From NCBI GenBank assembly GCA_937925595.1, contig CALALQ010000116.1, positions 1 through 23,620 of the forward strand: a DNA stretch of 23,620 nt, read 5' to 3'. The notes beneath the pieces were generated by a model. The model had not been told where the DNA came from and did no database searches. It saw nothing but the letters and a program-made list of their open reading frames with translations. The DNA comes from an uncultured Demequina sp. (GTDB lineage: Bacteria; Actinomycetota; Actinomycetes; Actinomycetales; Demequinaceae). Made by a program: the position numbers and the translations under genes. Shown piece after piece: positions 5,894 to 12,570 of this stretch; the first letter of the stretch is position 1, and each line of letters starts with the position of its first letter.

Positions 5894-6343
5894 ATGAACG
5901 CTGACACCCTGCTTGCTTTCGGGCTGCTGTTCCAGGTCCGGGTGGACCGTGTCCTGGACGTGTCCCGGAACGTTGCTCGGAAGGAGGAGCGCCGTGGCGT
6001 GCCTCACCAGTTCGAGGTGCTCCTCGAATCGAAACGCCACTTCCCGGTGTCGTCGGCAGCCGATGACACGGTGACCGTCCCGCTGCACTCGACCGGGTGG
6101 ATGAGCGGGAGGTCGACGAAGTTCCAGTTCCCGTCGTACCTGCTGTCGGCAAGCGATAGAGACATCGCGAAGTGGGCGCGTGAGTCGATTCGCTTCCACC
6201 AGACGAAGGAAGCCGGTCACGAGCTTCGCCGGGCCCGTGAGGCGGTCCAGACTGCCGAGGCGAAGGTGACGGGGGCGCAGAAGTCCCTCGAGGAGGCTCA
6301 GGCGCGGCTTCGGAACATTGAGAAGCGTGCCGCCGCAGCTTGA
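5894..6343 (+). CDS. Hypothetical protein with C-terminal coiled coil
   Basis: Protein of 149 aa. The first 90 residues look globular (GLLFQVRVDRVLDVSRNVARKEERR..HQFEVLLESKRHFPVSS, then PLHSTGWMSGRSTKFQFPSYLL). Residues about 105-149 are a highly charged, heptad-like helix ending in KRAAAA, probably a coiled coil. No signal peptide; cytoplasmic. GAAAGAAG upstream of the ATG can serve as ribosome binding site. Its stop is directly followed by the CGCATAGG promoter of the exonuclease gene. Family not recognised. Confidence 0.7.
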   Translation: MNADTLLAFGLLFQVRVDRVLDVSRNVARKEERRGVPHQFEVLLESKRHFPVSSAADDTVTVPLHSTGWMSGRSTKFQFPSYLLSASDRDIAKWARESIRFHQTKEAGHELRRAREAVQTAEAKVTGAQKSLEEAQARLRNIEKRAAAA

Positions 6344-6344
6344 G

Positions 6345-6352
6345 CGCATAGG
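6345..6352 (+). promoter_or_regulatory. CGCATAGG leaderless-promoter motif
   Basis: Ends 7 nt before the ATG at 6360, starting 2 bp after the upstream stop codon. Confidence 0.55.
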
Positions 6353-6359
6353 TGCGGGC

Positions 6360-6941
6360 ATGACCACCACTGCCGTGCCCCGTATCCCTGACTTCGTGGC
6401 CATCGACTTCGAGACCGCGAACTCTCAGCGTTCCTCACCCATCCAGGTGGGTGTCACCCGCGTCATCGGGGGAGTGGTGTACGCCCCGCAGGTGTCGACG
6501 GTGATGCCGCCGATGGGTAAGCGGGACTTCCACCCGGCGAACACCATCATCCACGGTCTCACTCCGCAGGACATCCACGGTGCCCCGGAATGGCCGGAGA
6601 TCCACGACCGCATCGTCCGGTTCGCTGACGGGCTGCCGCTTGTCGCTCACAACGCGTCCTTCGAACGGTCCGTCATCGTGCAGACCTCCCAGGAGCATGG
6701 GATGCGGCCCCACCCGTTCGACTACCGGTGCACACTCCTGATGGCCCGCCGGCTCGACCCGAAGAAGGACGACACCGGCCCCGACAACCACAAGCTGAAC
6801 ACGCTCGCCGACAGGTACGGCATTGAACAGCTCGCCCACCACGACGCCGGAGACGACGCACTCGTCGGCGCACGCCTCGCCATCCACCTGCTCACCATGG
6901 ACGGCGGCCTGGACGCGTGGGAGCGGGGACGGCTGAAATGA
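6360..6941 (+). CDS. DnaQ-like DEDDh 3'-5' exonuclease
   Basis: Protein of 193 aa, the length of a stand-alone epsilon-type exonuclease domain. ExoI is AIDFET (D16, E18). ExoII is AHNASFER (97-102), with Glu102 where the metal-binding Asp of the family usually stands. ExoIII is HHDAGDDALVGARLA near the C-terminus, giving the H-x4-D pair. It would trim DNA or RNA 3' ends with two metal ions. In mobile elements such proteins are linked to replication proofreading, repair or RNA processing. The ExoII Asp-to-Glu change may alter activity. The leaderless motif fixes the ATG. The stop overlaps the next small ORF (ATGA). Confidence 0.85.
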   Translation: MTTTAVPRIPDFVAIDFETANSQRSSPIQVGVTRVIGGVVYAPQVSTVMPPMGKRDFHPANTIIHGLTPQDIHGAPEWPEIHDRIVRFADGLPLVAHNASFERSVIVQTSQEHGMRPHPFDYRCTLLMARRLDPKKDDTGPDNHKLNTLADRYGIEQLAHHDAGDDALVGARLAIHLLTMDGGLDAWERGRLK

Positions 6942-7054
6942 GCGCGGAAACCGGGAAATTGGCCGCCGCCCTCGCGTCCGAGCGGGACCACCCCGAAGTC
7001 AACGTCACGCACCTGCTCGCCGCCGTCGCGCTGGTGCGTCAGCCGCGTACATAG
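6938..7054 (+). CDS. Small ORF (38 aa) coupled to the exonuclease gene
   Basis: An ATG at 6938 overlaps the exonuclease stop by 4 bp (ATGA), and TAG at 7052-7054 ends it. The sequence (SAETGKLAAALASERDHPEVNVTHLLAAVALV) would form one or two short amphipathic helices. The stop codon lies inside the CATAGC motif of the next gene, as happens in the cas operon. No homologue recognised; the overlap and codon use suggest it is translated. Confidence 0.5.
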   Translation: MSAETGKLAAALASERDHPEVNVTHLLAAVALVRQPRT

Positions 7055-7055
7055 C
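7048..7055 (+). promoter_or_regulatory. TACATAGC promoter motif with short leader
   Basis: A CATAGC core at 7050-7055. Here no start codon follows at 7 nt. A leader of about 15 nt carrying AGGAAGG leads to the ATG at 7078, showing that the motif can also drive leadered transcripts. Confidence 0.5.
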
Positions 7056-7077
7056 CGGTACCAGCAGGAAGGCGGGC

Positions 7078-7680
7078 ATGGTGCGCGAATACTCCACCGA
7101 CGACCAGTTCATCGAGAACACGGAGGACCGGCGGGACCGGCGGGTCGGGCTCCTGCTGCTGAGCGCCCTTGCCACCGGGGTCGCCACCCTCCTCCTGTTC
7201 GGTGGTGGCATCCCCTGGGTGCTGGTGGTCGCCACCGGAGTGCTCACCATCATGCTGGTGGTCTCTCTCATCGCCCGGCATCGGATGAACTCGACCCTCC
7301 ACGCGGTCGCTGAGCTCGGCTACATCGTGAAAGTCGGCGACGACGGCATCGACATCGGCGGGTTCCTGTCCCCCTGGGCGTCTCTGGAACGTCTCCACCT
7401 TCATGACGGCCGGAACCCAGACCACCGGGACATGGTCGAAGCTGGCATCGTCGCAGGCGACGTCGCCTCCATCCACATCTGCACCCCCGAGTACAGCCAG
7501 ACCGTCGGCCTCGAGGAGTTCTGCTCCCAGGACACCATCGACCGGCTCCTCACCGACATCCGTGTCACCGCGAAAGCCCACGGCATCGAGCCCACCGAAT
7601 CCCGCTCCCTTGATGAGTACCGGGACTGGTCCCGCGCAGTGAACAGGAAGCGCCGGCACGCAGACGCCCCGCAGGCATGA
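7078..7680 (+). CDS. Two-helix membrane protein with cytoplasmic domain
   Basis: Protein of 200 aa. A charged N-terminus (EYSTDDQFIENTEDRRDRR) is followed by two hydrophobic helices (about residues 22-43 and 46-66) and then a cytoplasmic domain. That domain contains YIVKVGDDGIDIGGFLSPWASLERLHLHDG, which recalls the 'G..i....s...W..i..i' core of YcxB/PH-like membrane-bound domains, though weakly. The C-terminus is charged (EYRDWSRAVNRKRRHADA). AGGAAGG precedes the ATG. Like the PH gene at 2181 it is a small membrane-tethered protein, but no sequence relationship is obvious. Confidence 0.7.
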   Translation: MVREYSTDDQFIENTEDRRDRRVGLLLLSALATGVATLLLFGGGIPWVLVVATGVLTIMLVVSLIARHRMNSTLHAVAELGYIVKVGDDGIDIGGFLSPWASLERLHLHDGRNPDHRDMVEAGIVAGDVASIHICTPEYSQTVGLEEFCSQDTIDRLLTDIRVTAKAHGIEPTESRSLDEYRDWSRAVNRKRRHADAPQA

Positions 7681-7690
7681 GACCGCCGCG

Positions 7691-7696
7691 TACATG
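7691..7696 (+). promoter_or_regulatory. TACATG, variant leaderless-promoter motif
   Basis: GCCGCGTACAT is shared with the promoter before 7078, and here TACATG ends 6 nt before the ATG at 7703. This favours 7703 over the in-frame ATG at 7694, which would lie within the promoter. Confidence 0.4.
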
Positions 7697-7702
7697 ACGG
7701 GT

Positions 7703-8635
7703 ATGACACCTAAGCCGAACCAGATGTCCTCCGAGCAGCTCAGCGCGAAGGCGAGGAGCCAGTCCCGGAAGGGCGGTGCAGGGCCCGACAGCGGCCAGTT
7801 CGCCCGCGAACGCAGCGCCGCCGCCCCGACCCTCAATATCTACGCCCAGCAGGCGGAGAAGGCCCGCGACGTGTTCGAGGCCGCGCCGCTGTTCGAGCTG
7901 GACGAACAGGGGGCCGGGTACCGCACCGCTCTCATCCAGCGGTGGACGAAGCACCTCGAGAATCAGCCGCTTGCATGGATCACCGGCCAGCATGACCAGT
8001 GCCTGGACATCATCGAACGTCAGGCTCGCGCCGACCGCCGTCTCGTCCCGCTGCGCAACGAGCTGACCCACATCTCCGATCAGCTCCACGACATCTGCGG
8101 CACCCACCGCGGACCCCGCCGTGCCCAGCATCACGTCGGGAACCCCGACCTGGACTACGACACCGTCAGCGACCGCATCAGCGACAAGCTCCGCGGCGCC
8201 ACCCACATCGAGCCTGCCAACGTCACCGAAGCCCGGAAGGCTCTCCGCGCGTCCCGCGAGAAGGGCGTTCGCCACGTTGAACTCACCTGGCAGTCGATGG
8301 ACGGGGAGAAGCCCATCGACATCGCCGGCCCCAAGGGCGATGGGGAACTCATCGTGGACATCCGCTCCGGGATGCTGCGCCTGAACGTCGTCAGCGGCCA
8401 CGTCACCATCCGCGACAAGGCAGGCTCCGGCGGCCAGGTCGTCATCGGCGACGGGGCCCTGGCCACCATCCTCATCGGCCCGGACGTGAAGCTCGCCGTC
8501 GACTGTGAGGACGGGTCCACCGTCAAGGTCCACCCGCACGAGACTTCCCGCGGCTGGCACACCATCAACGACGGTGCCGTCTACATGCTCCACGGCCGCG
8601 CCGACCGCATCAGCCTGTCCAGCGACGAACAATGA
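7703..8635 (+). CDS. Unidentified protein with C-terminal beta-rich repeat-like domain
   Basis: Protein of 310 aa, no signal peptide. The disordered N-terminus contains KGGAGPDSGQFARER, resembling the G-x-x-x-GQ-(F/Y) stretch at the start of the next protein. The middle (about residues 45-175) is helical and charged, with HDQCLDIIERQARADRRLVPLRNELTHISDQLHDICG. The last third alternates short strands and Gly/Asp turns (DGELIVDIRSGMLRLNVVSGHVTIRDKAGSG, then QVVIGDGALATILIGPDVKLAVDC), suggesting a beta-solenoid-like domain. The stop overlaps the SprT-like gene by 4 bp, so the two are probably made together. Function unknown. Confidence 0.7.
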   Translation: MTPKPNQMSSEQLSAKARSQSRKGGAGPDSGQFARERSAAAPTLNIYAQQAEKARDVFEAAPLFELDEQGAGYRTALIQRWTKHLENQPLAWITGQHDQCLDIIERQARADRRLVPLRNELTHISDQLHDICGTHRGPRRAQHHVGNPDLDYDTVSDRISDKLRGATHIEPANVTEARKALRASREKGVRHVELTWQSMDGEKPIDIAGPKGDGELIVDIRSGMLRLNVVSGHVTIRDKAGSGGQVVIGDGALATILIGPDVKLAVDCEDGSTVKVHPHETSRGWHTINDGAVYMLHGRADRISLSSDEQ

Positions 8636-9291
8636 ACCAGCAGCAGGGCCGCAGACCCCAAGGCCCAGGCGGCGGCCAGTACACCGGCCACGACCGAGGC
8701 GCGCCCCAGGTCACCCTCGGTGCCCGCGACCGGGTCGAAGATGCCCGCGCGCTCGCCGAGACGCTCATCGCTGAGCACGGGCTGGACGGGTGGCGGGTCC
8801 GCATCGACAACGCCAAGCGCCGGCTCGGGGGGTGCCATTTCCGGCAGAAGACCATCGGCCTGTCCCGCCAGTACATCGCCGTCGAGAAGGACGATGTCAT
8901 CCGTGACACCATCCTCCACGAGATCGCGCACGCGCTTGCAGGACCAGACGAAGGACACGGGCCGGTCTGGAAGGAGACCGCTGCCCGCATCGGTGCGACA
9001 CCGAAACGATGCGCGGACGCGGAAGGGATGAAGGATGCCCGCGCCCGCCGTCTCGAAGACGCGATCGCCGCCTCCGCAGCTTCCCGCCGGTACACGTGGC
9101 GTGACCGCATCGAGCCTGGCACCGAAGTCGTCGTCATCGAAGGCCAGCAGTACCTCCGGGGGATGCGGGCCACCATCCTCAAGCGCCTCACCTCCCGGTA
9201 CCTCGTCGAGACCGAAGACGGGCAGCAGTTCCGCGCCGGCCCCGAGTTCTTCGGCCGTGTCCCCGACGAGGAAGACGCCCTCGCTTCCTGA
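8632..9291 (+). CDS. SprT-like zinc metallopeptidase
   Basis: Protein of 219 aa. The zinc motif is HEIAH (96-100) followed by GHGPVWKE with His109, the arrangement of SprT/Spartan-like domains (HExxH, then H in a G-H-x-x-x-W block). The preceding RVRIDNAKRRLGGCHFRQKTIGLSRQYI also fits the family. The C-terminal 80 residues (EVVVIEGQQYLRGMRATILKRLTSRYLVETEDGQQFRAGPEFFGRV) look like a small SH3/KOW-like barrel. SprT-type proteases of eukaryotes degrade DNA-protein crosslinks; bacterial and phage members are less defined. The Gln/Gly-rich N-terminus has GGGQYTGHD. It overlaps the previous gene by ATGA. Its link to DNA repair is an inference. Confidence 0.85.
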   Translation: MNQQQGRRPQGPGGGQYTGHDRGAPQVTLGARDRVEDARALAETLIAEHGLDGWRVRIDNAKRRLGGCHFRQKTIGLSRQYIAVEKDDVIRDTILHEIAHALAGPDEGHGPVWKETAARIGATPKRCADAEGMKDARARRLEDAIAASAASRRYTWRDRIEPGTEVVVIEGQQYLRGMRATILKRLTSRYLVETEDGQQFRAGPEFFGRVPDEEDALAS

Positions 9292-9315
9292 GCCCGAGCG
9301 TCGGCAGCGCCGACG

Positions 9316-9351
9316 GTCGCCGCAGGGTAGTCGACGCCGCATCGTGCGGCG
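9316..9351 (+). promoter_or_regulatory. GTCGCCGCAGGGTA motif followed by a leader hairpin
   Basis: Third copy of the motif (9316-9329). Five bases later comes a perfect 7-bp stem with a TCG loop, CGCCGCA-TCG-TGCGGCG (9335-9351), which would sit at the 5' end of the mRNA if transcription starts about 7 nt past the motif. The gene's GGGGGAGAG ribosome binding site and GTG at 9379 follow. Confidence 0.45.
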
Positions 9352-9378
9352 CCAGACCTTCTCTGGGGGAGAGAACCT

Positions 9379-10464
9379 GTGGCCAACCCAATGCTCGTCC
9401 TCGGCGGCATCGCCGTCGGTGTCATCACCGCCGCCATCGGCGTGCTCGCCGTGCCCGGCTGGATCGCGAACGCGCAGGACGCGGCAGCCGTCAACGACCT
9501 CGCATCCGCTGCCATCATGCAGGAAGCAGCGGTCAGCGCCGAAGGGCACCTGTTCCGCGGCATCGAGATGGCCAGCGTCGGCGGCCGCATCGGCGCGAAC
9601 ATGACGACCAGTGACAACACGCTCGTCTGCGTGAACCGAAGCGACACCGGTGACGCGTGGGCGGCTGTGGCCCGGTCCGCGTCCGGGACGTTCTTCGCCC
9701 GCACCAGCGACCACCTGAACGCGGAGAAGGGCACCACCGGGTGGGCTGCCCTGCAAGCAGCGGGCGGGCTCCCCGACGGGGTCGACAGCCCCATCGCATG
9801 GAACGAGTGCGCCCCCGCCGCGACCCTGTCCGGGCCCGTGGACCGGCTCCTCGTCGAAGACAGCTTCGACCGGAACGCCACCGGAGGGTGGGGGACCGCT
9901 GACACCGGTCAGGCGTGGGTGTCCCGTGACGCGCTCGGGTACCTGTCCGCCGACGGTGACGACGCGCACATCCGCGCACCACTCGGGGCGACCTACACCG
10001 GCTGGTCCGACATCCCCTCCGTCTCCACGAAGGACGTCCGCGCCCAAGTGGTGTGGAGCGTCGACGGCACCCCCGACAGCACCTACATCGGGGTGGGAGG
10101 CCGCGTCGTCGGCAGCAACTACTACGCCGCCCGGGTCCGCCTCGCCGCCGACGGTGGCGTGAAGCTGTTCGCGCTCAAGAACGACTCAAGCATCAAGCAG
10201 GTGAACTACGAGGCGACGATGAAGGTCGTCCCCAGCGAGAAGTACGTCGTCGCCGTGCACGTGTCCGGCACCAGCCCCACCACGGTGAAAGCGAAGGTGT
10301 GGAAGTACGGTGAGGAGGAACCGGACTGGCAGGTCGTCGCAACCGACAACACCGCCGGGTACCAGGCCCCCGGCCACCTGACCGTGTACGGCCGTGTCCC
10401 CAACCACGGGACCGCCGACCTCACCTACCACGACTTCATCGCCGTGGAACGCGTCGCCGACTGA
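9379..10464 (+). CDS. Surface protein: N-terminal pilin-like region fused to a LamG-like domain
   Basis: Protein of 361 aa, GTG start with GGGGGAGAG upstream. Residues about 4-28 form one membrane helix (LVLGGIAVGVITAAIGVLAVPGWI), followed by ANAQDAAAVNDLASAAIMQEAAVSAEGHL, the 'A..DL..A...q.a....G' helix seen after the anchor in pilin-type proteins, but without a prepilin cleavage site. The segment to about 150 has two cysteines. From about residue 155, LVEDSFDRNATGGWGTADTGQAWV begins a beta-sandwich of the kind found in actinophage tail and bacterial secreted proteins (LamG/DUF1080-like), ending HDFIAVERVAD. The first 50 residues match the large protein at 12617. Likely a surface-displayed binding protein; ligand unknown. 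Confidence 0.75.
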   Translation: MANPMLVLGGIAVGVITAAIGVLAVPGWIANAQDAAAVNDLASAAIMQEAAVSAEGHLFRGIEMASVGGRIGANMTTSDNTLVCVNRSDTGDAWAAVARSASGTFFARTSDHLNAEKGTTGWAALQAAGGLPDGVDSPIAWNECAPAATLSGPVDRLLVEDSFDRNATGGWGTADTGQAWVSRDALGYLSADGDDAHIRAPLGATYTGWSDIPSVSTKDVRAQVVWSVDGTPDSTYIGVGGRVVGSNYYAARVRLAADGGVKLFALKNDSSIKQVNYEATMKVVPSEKYVVAVHVSGTSPTTVKAKVWKYGEEEPDWQVVATDNTAGYQAPGHLTVYGRVPNHGTADLTYHDFIAVERVAD

Positions 10465-10477
10465 GCGGCAGGCTCAG
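10461..10477. terminator. Hairpin overlapping both stops of convergent genes
   Basis: CTGAGC-GGCAG-GCTCAG gives a 6-bp stem and 5-nt loop. It contains the TGA of the rightward gene and the stop of the leftward gene, whose ends are only 9 bp apart. There is no T tract, so terminator activity is uncertain. Confidence 0.4.
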
Positions 10478-10848
10478 AGGTTGTCCCAGTACGCTTCGCG
10501 AGCTTCCAGGAGCGCCGGGTCGGTCTCGTCGTAGCGGCCGACCGGGTAGACCGGGGTGCCCTCCGGGACGCGGGTGTCGGAGTCGCGGTACACGCGGAAG
10601 CACCAGTGGCAGCAGGAGAACCCGTCCTCCGGCAGTTCACCCAGCAGAGGGTGCGGGGTCAGCGACACGTTCGCGAACCGGCCGTCGAGGGCCATCTGGA
10701 TGAACCCGTCGTGCATCGTCGAGTTGCCGCACGAGCACTCCATCGCCTCAGGCGACCCGAGACCACCGTCATAACCGCCGCCGTCAGCGGCCTCAGTCGG
10801 GTCGAACGGGGCGGTCTTGTACGCGGGGGTGAACGTGAGCTCAGCCAT
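10474..10848 (-). CDS. Small zinc-ribbon-like protein
   Basis: Protein of 124 aa, ATG at 10848 with AAAGGAAC upstream. It has an acidic N-terminus (TFTPAYKTAPFDPTEAADGGGYDGG). Cysteine pairs follow in MECSCGNST and, about 40 residues later, FSCCHWCFRVYRD, which could form a four-Cys zinc ribbon. The C-terminus is acidic and helical (DPALLEAREAYWDNL). The frame stays open further upstream but only through insertion-element sequence, so the first ATG with a ribosome binding site was chosen. The TnpB element at 10890 has separated this gene from what looks like its promoter at 12529-12539. Function unknown. Confidence 0.7.
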   Translation of the reverse strand: MAELTFTPAYKTAPFDPTEAADGGGYDGGLGSPEAMECSCGNSTMHDGFIQMALDGRFANVSLTPHPLLGELPEDGFSCCHWCFRVYRDSDTRVPEGTPVYPVGRYDETDPALLEAREAYWDNL

Positions 10849-10867
10849 CAGGGTGTGTTCCTTTCGC

Positions 10868-10884
10868 GGCGGACCTGTTCCGCC
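10868..10884 (-). promoter_or_regulatory. Leader hairpin of the zinc-ribbon-like gene
   Basis: Read leftward, GGCGGA-ACAGG-TCCGCC is a perfect 6-bp stem with a 5-nt loop, located just upstream of the AAAGGAAC ribosome binding site and just downstream of the element's left junction. Before the insertion it would have lain close to the 5' end of the transcript. Confidence 0.45.
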
Positions 10885-10903
10885 TTCACCGGGTGAAAAC
10901 GTA

Positions 10904-10947
10904 GCGGCGGAAGCCCCATCCGTGAGGGTGGGGAGGAGCCGCGTCAA
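10904..10947 (+). repeat. Left-end hairpin of the TnpB element
   Basis: CCCCATCC (10914-10921), GTGA, GGGTGGGG (10926-10933) form an 8-bp stem enclosed by GCGGC (10904-10908) and GCCGC (10938-10942), then GTCAA (10943-10947). The inner stem, the following AGGA and the GTCAA closely match the right-end structure at 12494-12523. The second element copy has the same structure ending with GTCAA at 23458-23462. Confidence 0.7.
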
Positions 10948-11019
10948 CTGCGCTGTGATGGTGCGCCAATGTCGGTGGTCTGCGAGACGATCGGTGACCC
11001 GGAAACTCATGGGCGGCTG

Positions 11020-11027
11020 CGCATAGG
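11020..11027 (+). promoter_or_regulatory. CGCATAGG promoter motif of tnpB
   Basis: GGCTGCGCATAGGGG lies inside the element and is conserved in the second copy (23543-23550). It drives tnpB with a short leader containing GGAAGG (11045-11050). Confidence 0.5.
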
Positions 11028-11057
11028 GGAAGTGTCCACCTATCGGAAGGGTTGTGT

Positions 11058-12482
11058 TTGTCTCAGGTCGCGAAGGTCCTCGCCGTGAAGGTGCGGGGTT
11101 CGGTGTTCCTGGGCGAGCGTGACGGGGAGGATCTGTTCTCTTCCGACCCTGCGGTCGTGTTGCGGTGGTTGACGGATGGGTGGCGGACCCGGTTCAATCA
11201 GCACCGGTCGAAGCGTCACACCTACGCGCACGGGTTCTTCGACCAGGTCGGCGCGGATGAGCAGGGCCGGGTGCTGGTCCCGCTGGGGCGGACGGTCACC
11301 GACATCTCCGACAAGGAGGCCCGGGTGCTGTTCCCGCACCTGGCGGCGTTGCCGGCCATGGTCATCCAATCCGCGGAGCGGATTGAGAGGAAGTCGTGGT
11401 TCGGCGCCGCCGAGCGACGCAAGACGCTGACTGGGAAGGGCCGCAAGGCCGGGCGGATGCCGCAGTTCCGGTCCCGGAAACACGATGACGCGATCTTCGT
11501 GTGTTGGTTCAACGGCGGTCAGAACGCGACCGTGACCCGCACCGGGAAGAAGTCGGCGGTGGTGACCATCACCGGGCGCAACCCGTCGGGGAAGTACGGT
11601 CCCGCCCGGCATGGGAAGTCGCAGCTGGGGTGGACCCTGCAGCTGCGGGTCCGGTGGTCTCAGCCGATCCGCGAGTACACGTCGGTGACGGTGAACCTCA
11701 CCCGCGGGCAGGTCGCATTCACCAGCCCGCCCCCAGCCCGGCCCCACCACTCCACCGGCGAGATCGTCGGGGTGGACGTGGGGGCGGTGCATGTGGCGAC
11801 CACCAGCAACGGCGACCACTTCGACCTGCCCGACCTGGCCCCGCAGTACCGGAAGGTCGCCGCGCTGAGCCGGCGGATGGCGAAGTCCCGCACCGTCGCC
11901 GAACGGGAAGGCCGCGACTGGCGCACCTCCAACCGGTACCGGAAGCTGCGCGCCGACCATCAGGCGGTGCACGCGCGCATCGCGAACATCCGGACCGACT
12001 GGGCCCACAAGACCGCGAACCGGCTCGTGGACACTGCTGACATGCTCGTGTTCGAGGACCTGAACCTGCAGTCGATGACCCGCAAGGGCGGAAGCCGGAA
12101 GAAGGCCATGAACCGGGTGATGACCCGCGCGGCCATCGGCACCCTCCGCGAGTACGTCACCTACAAAGCCACGCTGGTCGGGGTGGACATCGTCCACGTC
12201 CGGGCAGCATTCACCTCCCAGCGTTGCAACGAATGCGGCCACATCGCCAAGGAGAACCGCAAGAGCCAAGCGGTGTTCTCCTGCCAGCGATGCGAGCACA
12301 CATGCAACGCGGACATCAACGCCGCCAGGAACATCCGTGACCTGGCGGTCGGGGTATGGACAAATACCTCGTCAGCGGGGAGCAGTCGTAAGACCGAAAA
12401 GCATGGCATCCGCCGTGCGTCGCGCAAGCGGCCGGTGACAGCGATGAACCGCAAACCACCCACACCCGCCCTCCGGGGCTAG
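11058..12482 (+). CDS. tnpB: TnpB RNA-guided DNA endonuclease
   Basis: Protein of 474 aa, intact. The RuvC catalytic residues are visible: D240 in VGVDVGAVH, E333 in LVFEDLNL and D419 in CNADINAARNI. A zinc finger (CNECGH ... CQRCEHTC) lies between the last two, the OrfB/TnpB order. The basic N-terminal half (QFRSRKH, RNPSGKYG) contains the RNA-binding part. TnpB uses an RNA transcribed from the element's 3' end to cut DNA next to a short target motif and helps keep the element at its donor site. TTG 11058 was chosen over TTG 11052 because GGAAGG (11045-11050) is 7 nt upstream of it. All catalytic residues are present, so it is likely active. Confidence 0.9.
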   Translation: MSQVAKVLAVKVRGSVFLGERDGEDLFSSDPAVVLRWLTDGWRTRFNQHRSKRHTYAHGFFDQVGADEQGRVLVPLGRTVTDISDKEARVLFPHLAALPAMVIQSAERIERKSWFGAAERRKTLTGKGRKAGRMPQFRSRKHDDAIFVCWFNGGQNATVTRTGKKSAVVTITGRNPSGKYGPARHGKSQLGWTLQLRVRWSQPIREYTSVTVNLTRGQVAFTSPPPARPHHSTGEIVGVDVGAVHVATTSNGDHFDLPDLAPQYRKVAALSRRMAKSRTVAEREGRDWRTSNRYRKLRADHQAVHARIANIRTDWAHKTANRLVDTADMLVFEDLNLQSMTRKGGSRKKAMNRVMTRAAIGTLREYVTYKATLVGVDIVHVRAAFTSQRCNECGHIAKENRKSQAVFSCQRCEHTCNADINAARNIRDLAVGVWTNTSSAGSSRKTEKHGIRRASRKRPVTAMNRKPPTPALRG

Positions 12483-12540
12483 GCAAAGGGAATCCCCGTC
12501 CGTAAGGGCGGGGAGGATGTCAAATCGTTACATGCGCAGC
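12380..12540 (+). ncRNA. Predicted omega (reRNA) guide RNA of TnpB; 5' end approximate
   Basis: TnpB guide RNAs overlap the 3' end of tnpB and run past the right end. The scaffold's last hairpin is CCCCGTCC-GTAA-GGGCGGGG (12494-12513), then AGGAT-GTCAA ending at 12523. The guide would start at 12524 with ATCGTTACATGCGCAG. The 5' limit is a guess from known examples; the 3' scaffold/guide border is the better supported part. Confidence 0.5.
12529..12539 (-). promoter_or_regulatory. CTGCGCATGTA promoter-like site, orphaned by the insertion
   Basis: Read leftward this is identical over 11 bases to the site at 15966-15976 that precedes a leftward lipoprotein gene. Here it points into the right end of the TnpB element. 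If the element is removed, it lies about 45 nt upstream of the leftward gene's ribosome binding region (start 10848). Confidence 0.45.
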
Positions 12541-12570
12541 GGACACCCGCCCTTCAGGTCACGCCCCCGG

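Larger units (their letters stand above)
10890..12523 (+). mobile_element. TnpB-only insertion element of IS200/IS605 type, intact copy
   Basis: About 1.63 kb. The left boundary is taken where similarity to the second copy (23406 onward) begins, right after TTCAC (10885-10889); bases before TTCAC differ between the copies while TTCAC is shared, as expected of a preferred target motif. The right boundary is taken at GTCAA (12519-12523), after a CCCCGTCC-GTAA-GGGCGGGG hairpin typical of the RNA scaffold end of such elements. There are no terminal inverted repeats or target duplication. No TnpA transposase is present, so mobility would need one supplied in trans. The element sits between the leftward zinc-ribbon-like gene and a promoter-like site. 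Confidence 0.75.

Noticed and set aside
8581..10047. 488-codon open frame on the minus strand
   Set aside because: It is antisense to the SprT-like and pilin-like genes, which have clear motifs. The translation shows no domain and has shadow-like composition.
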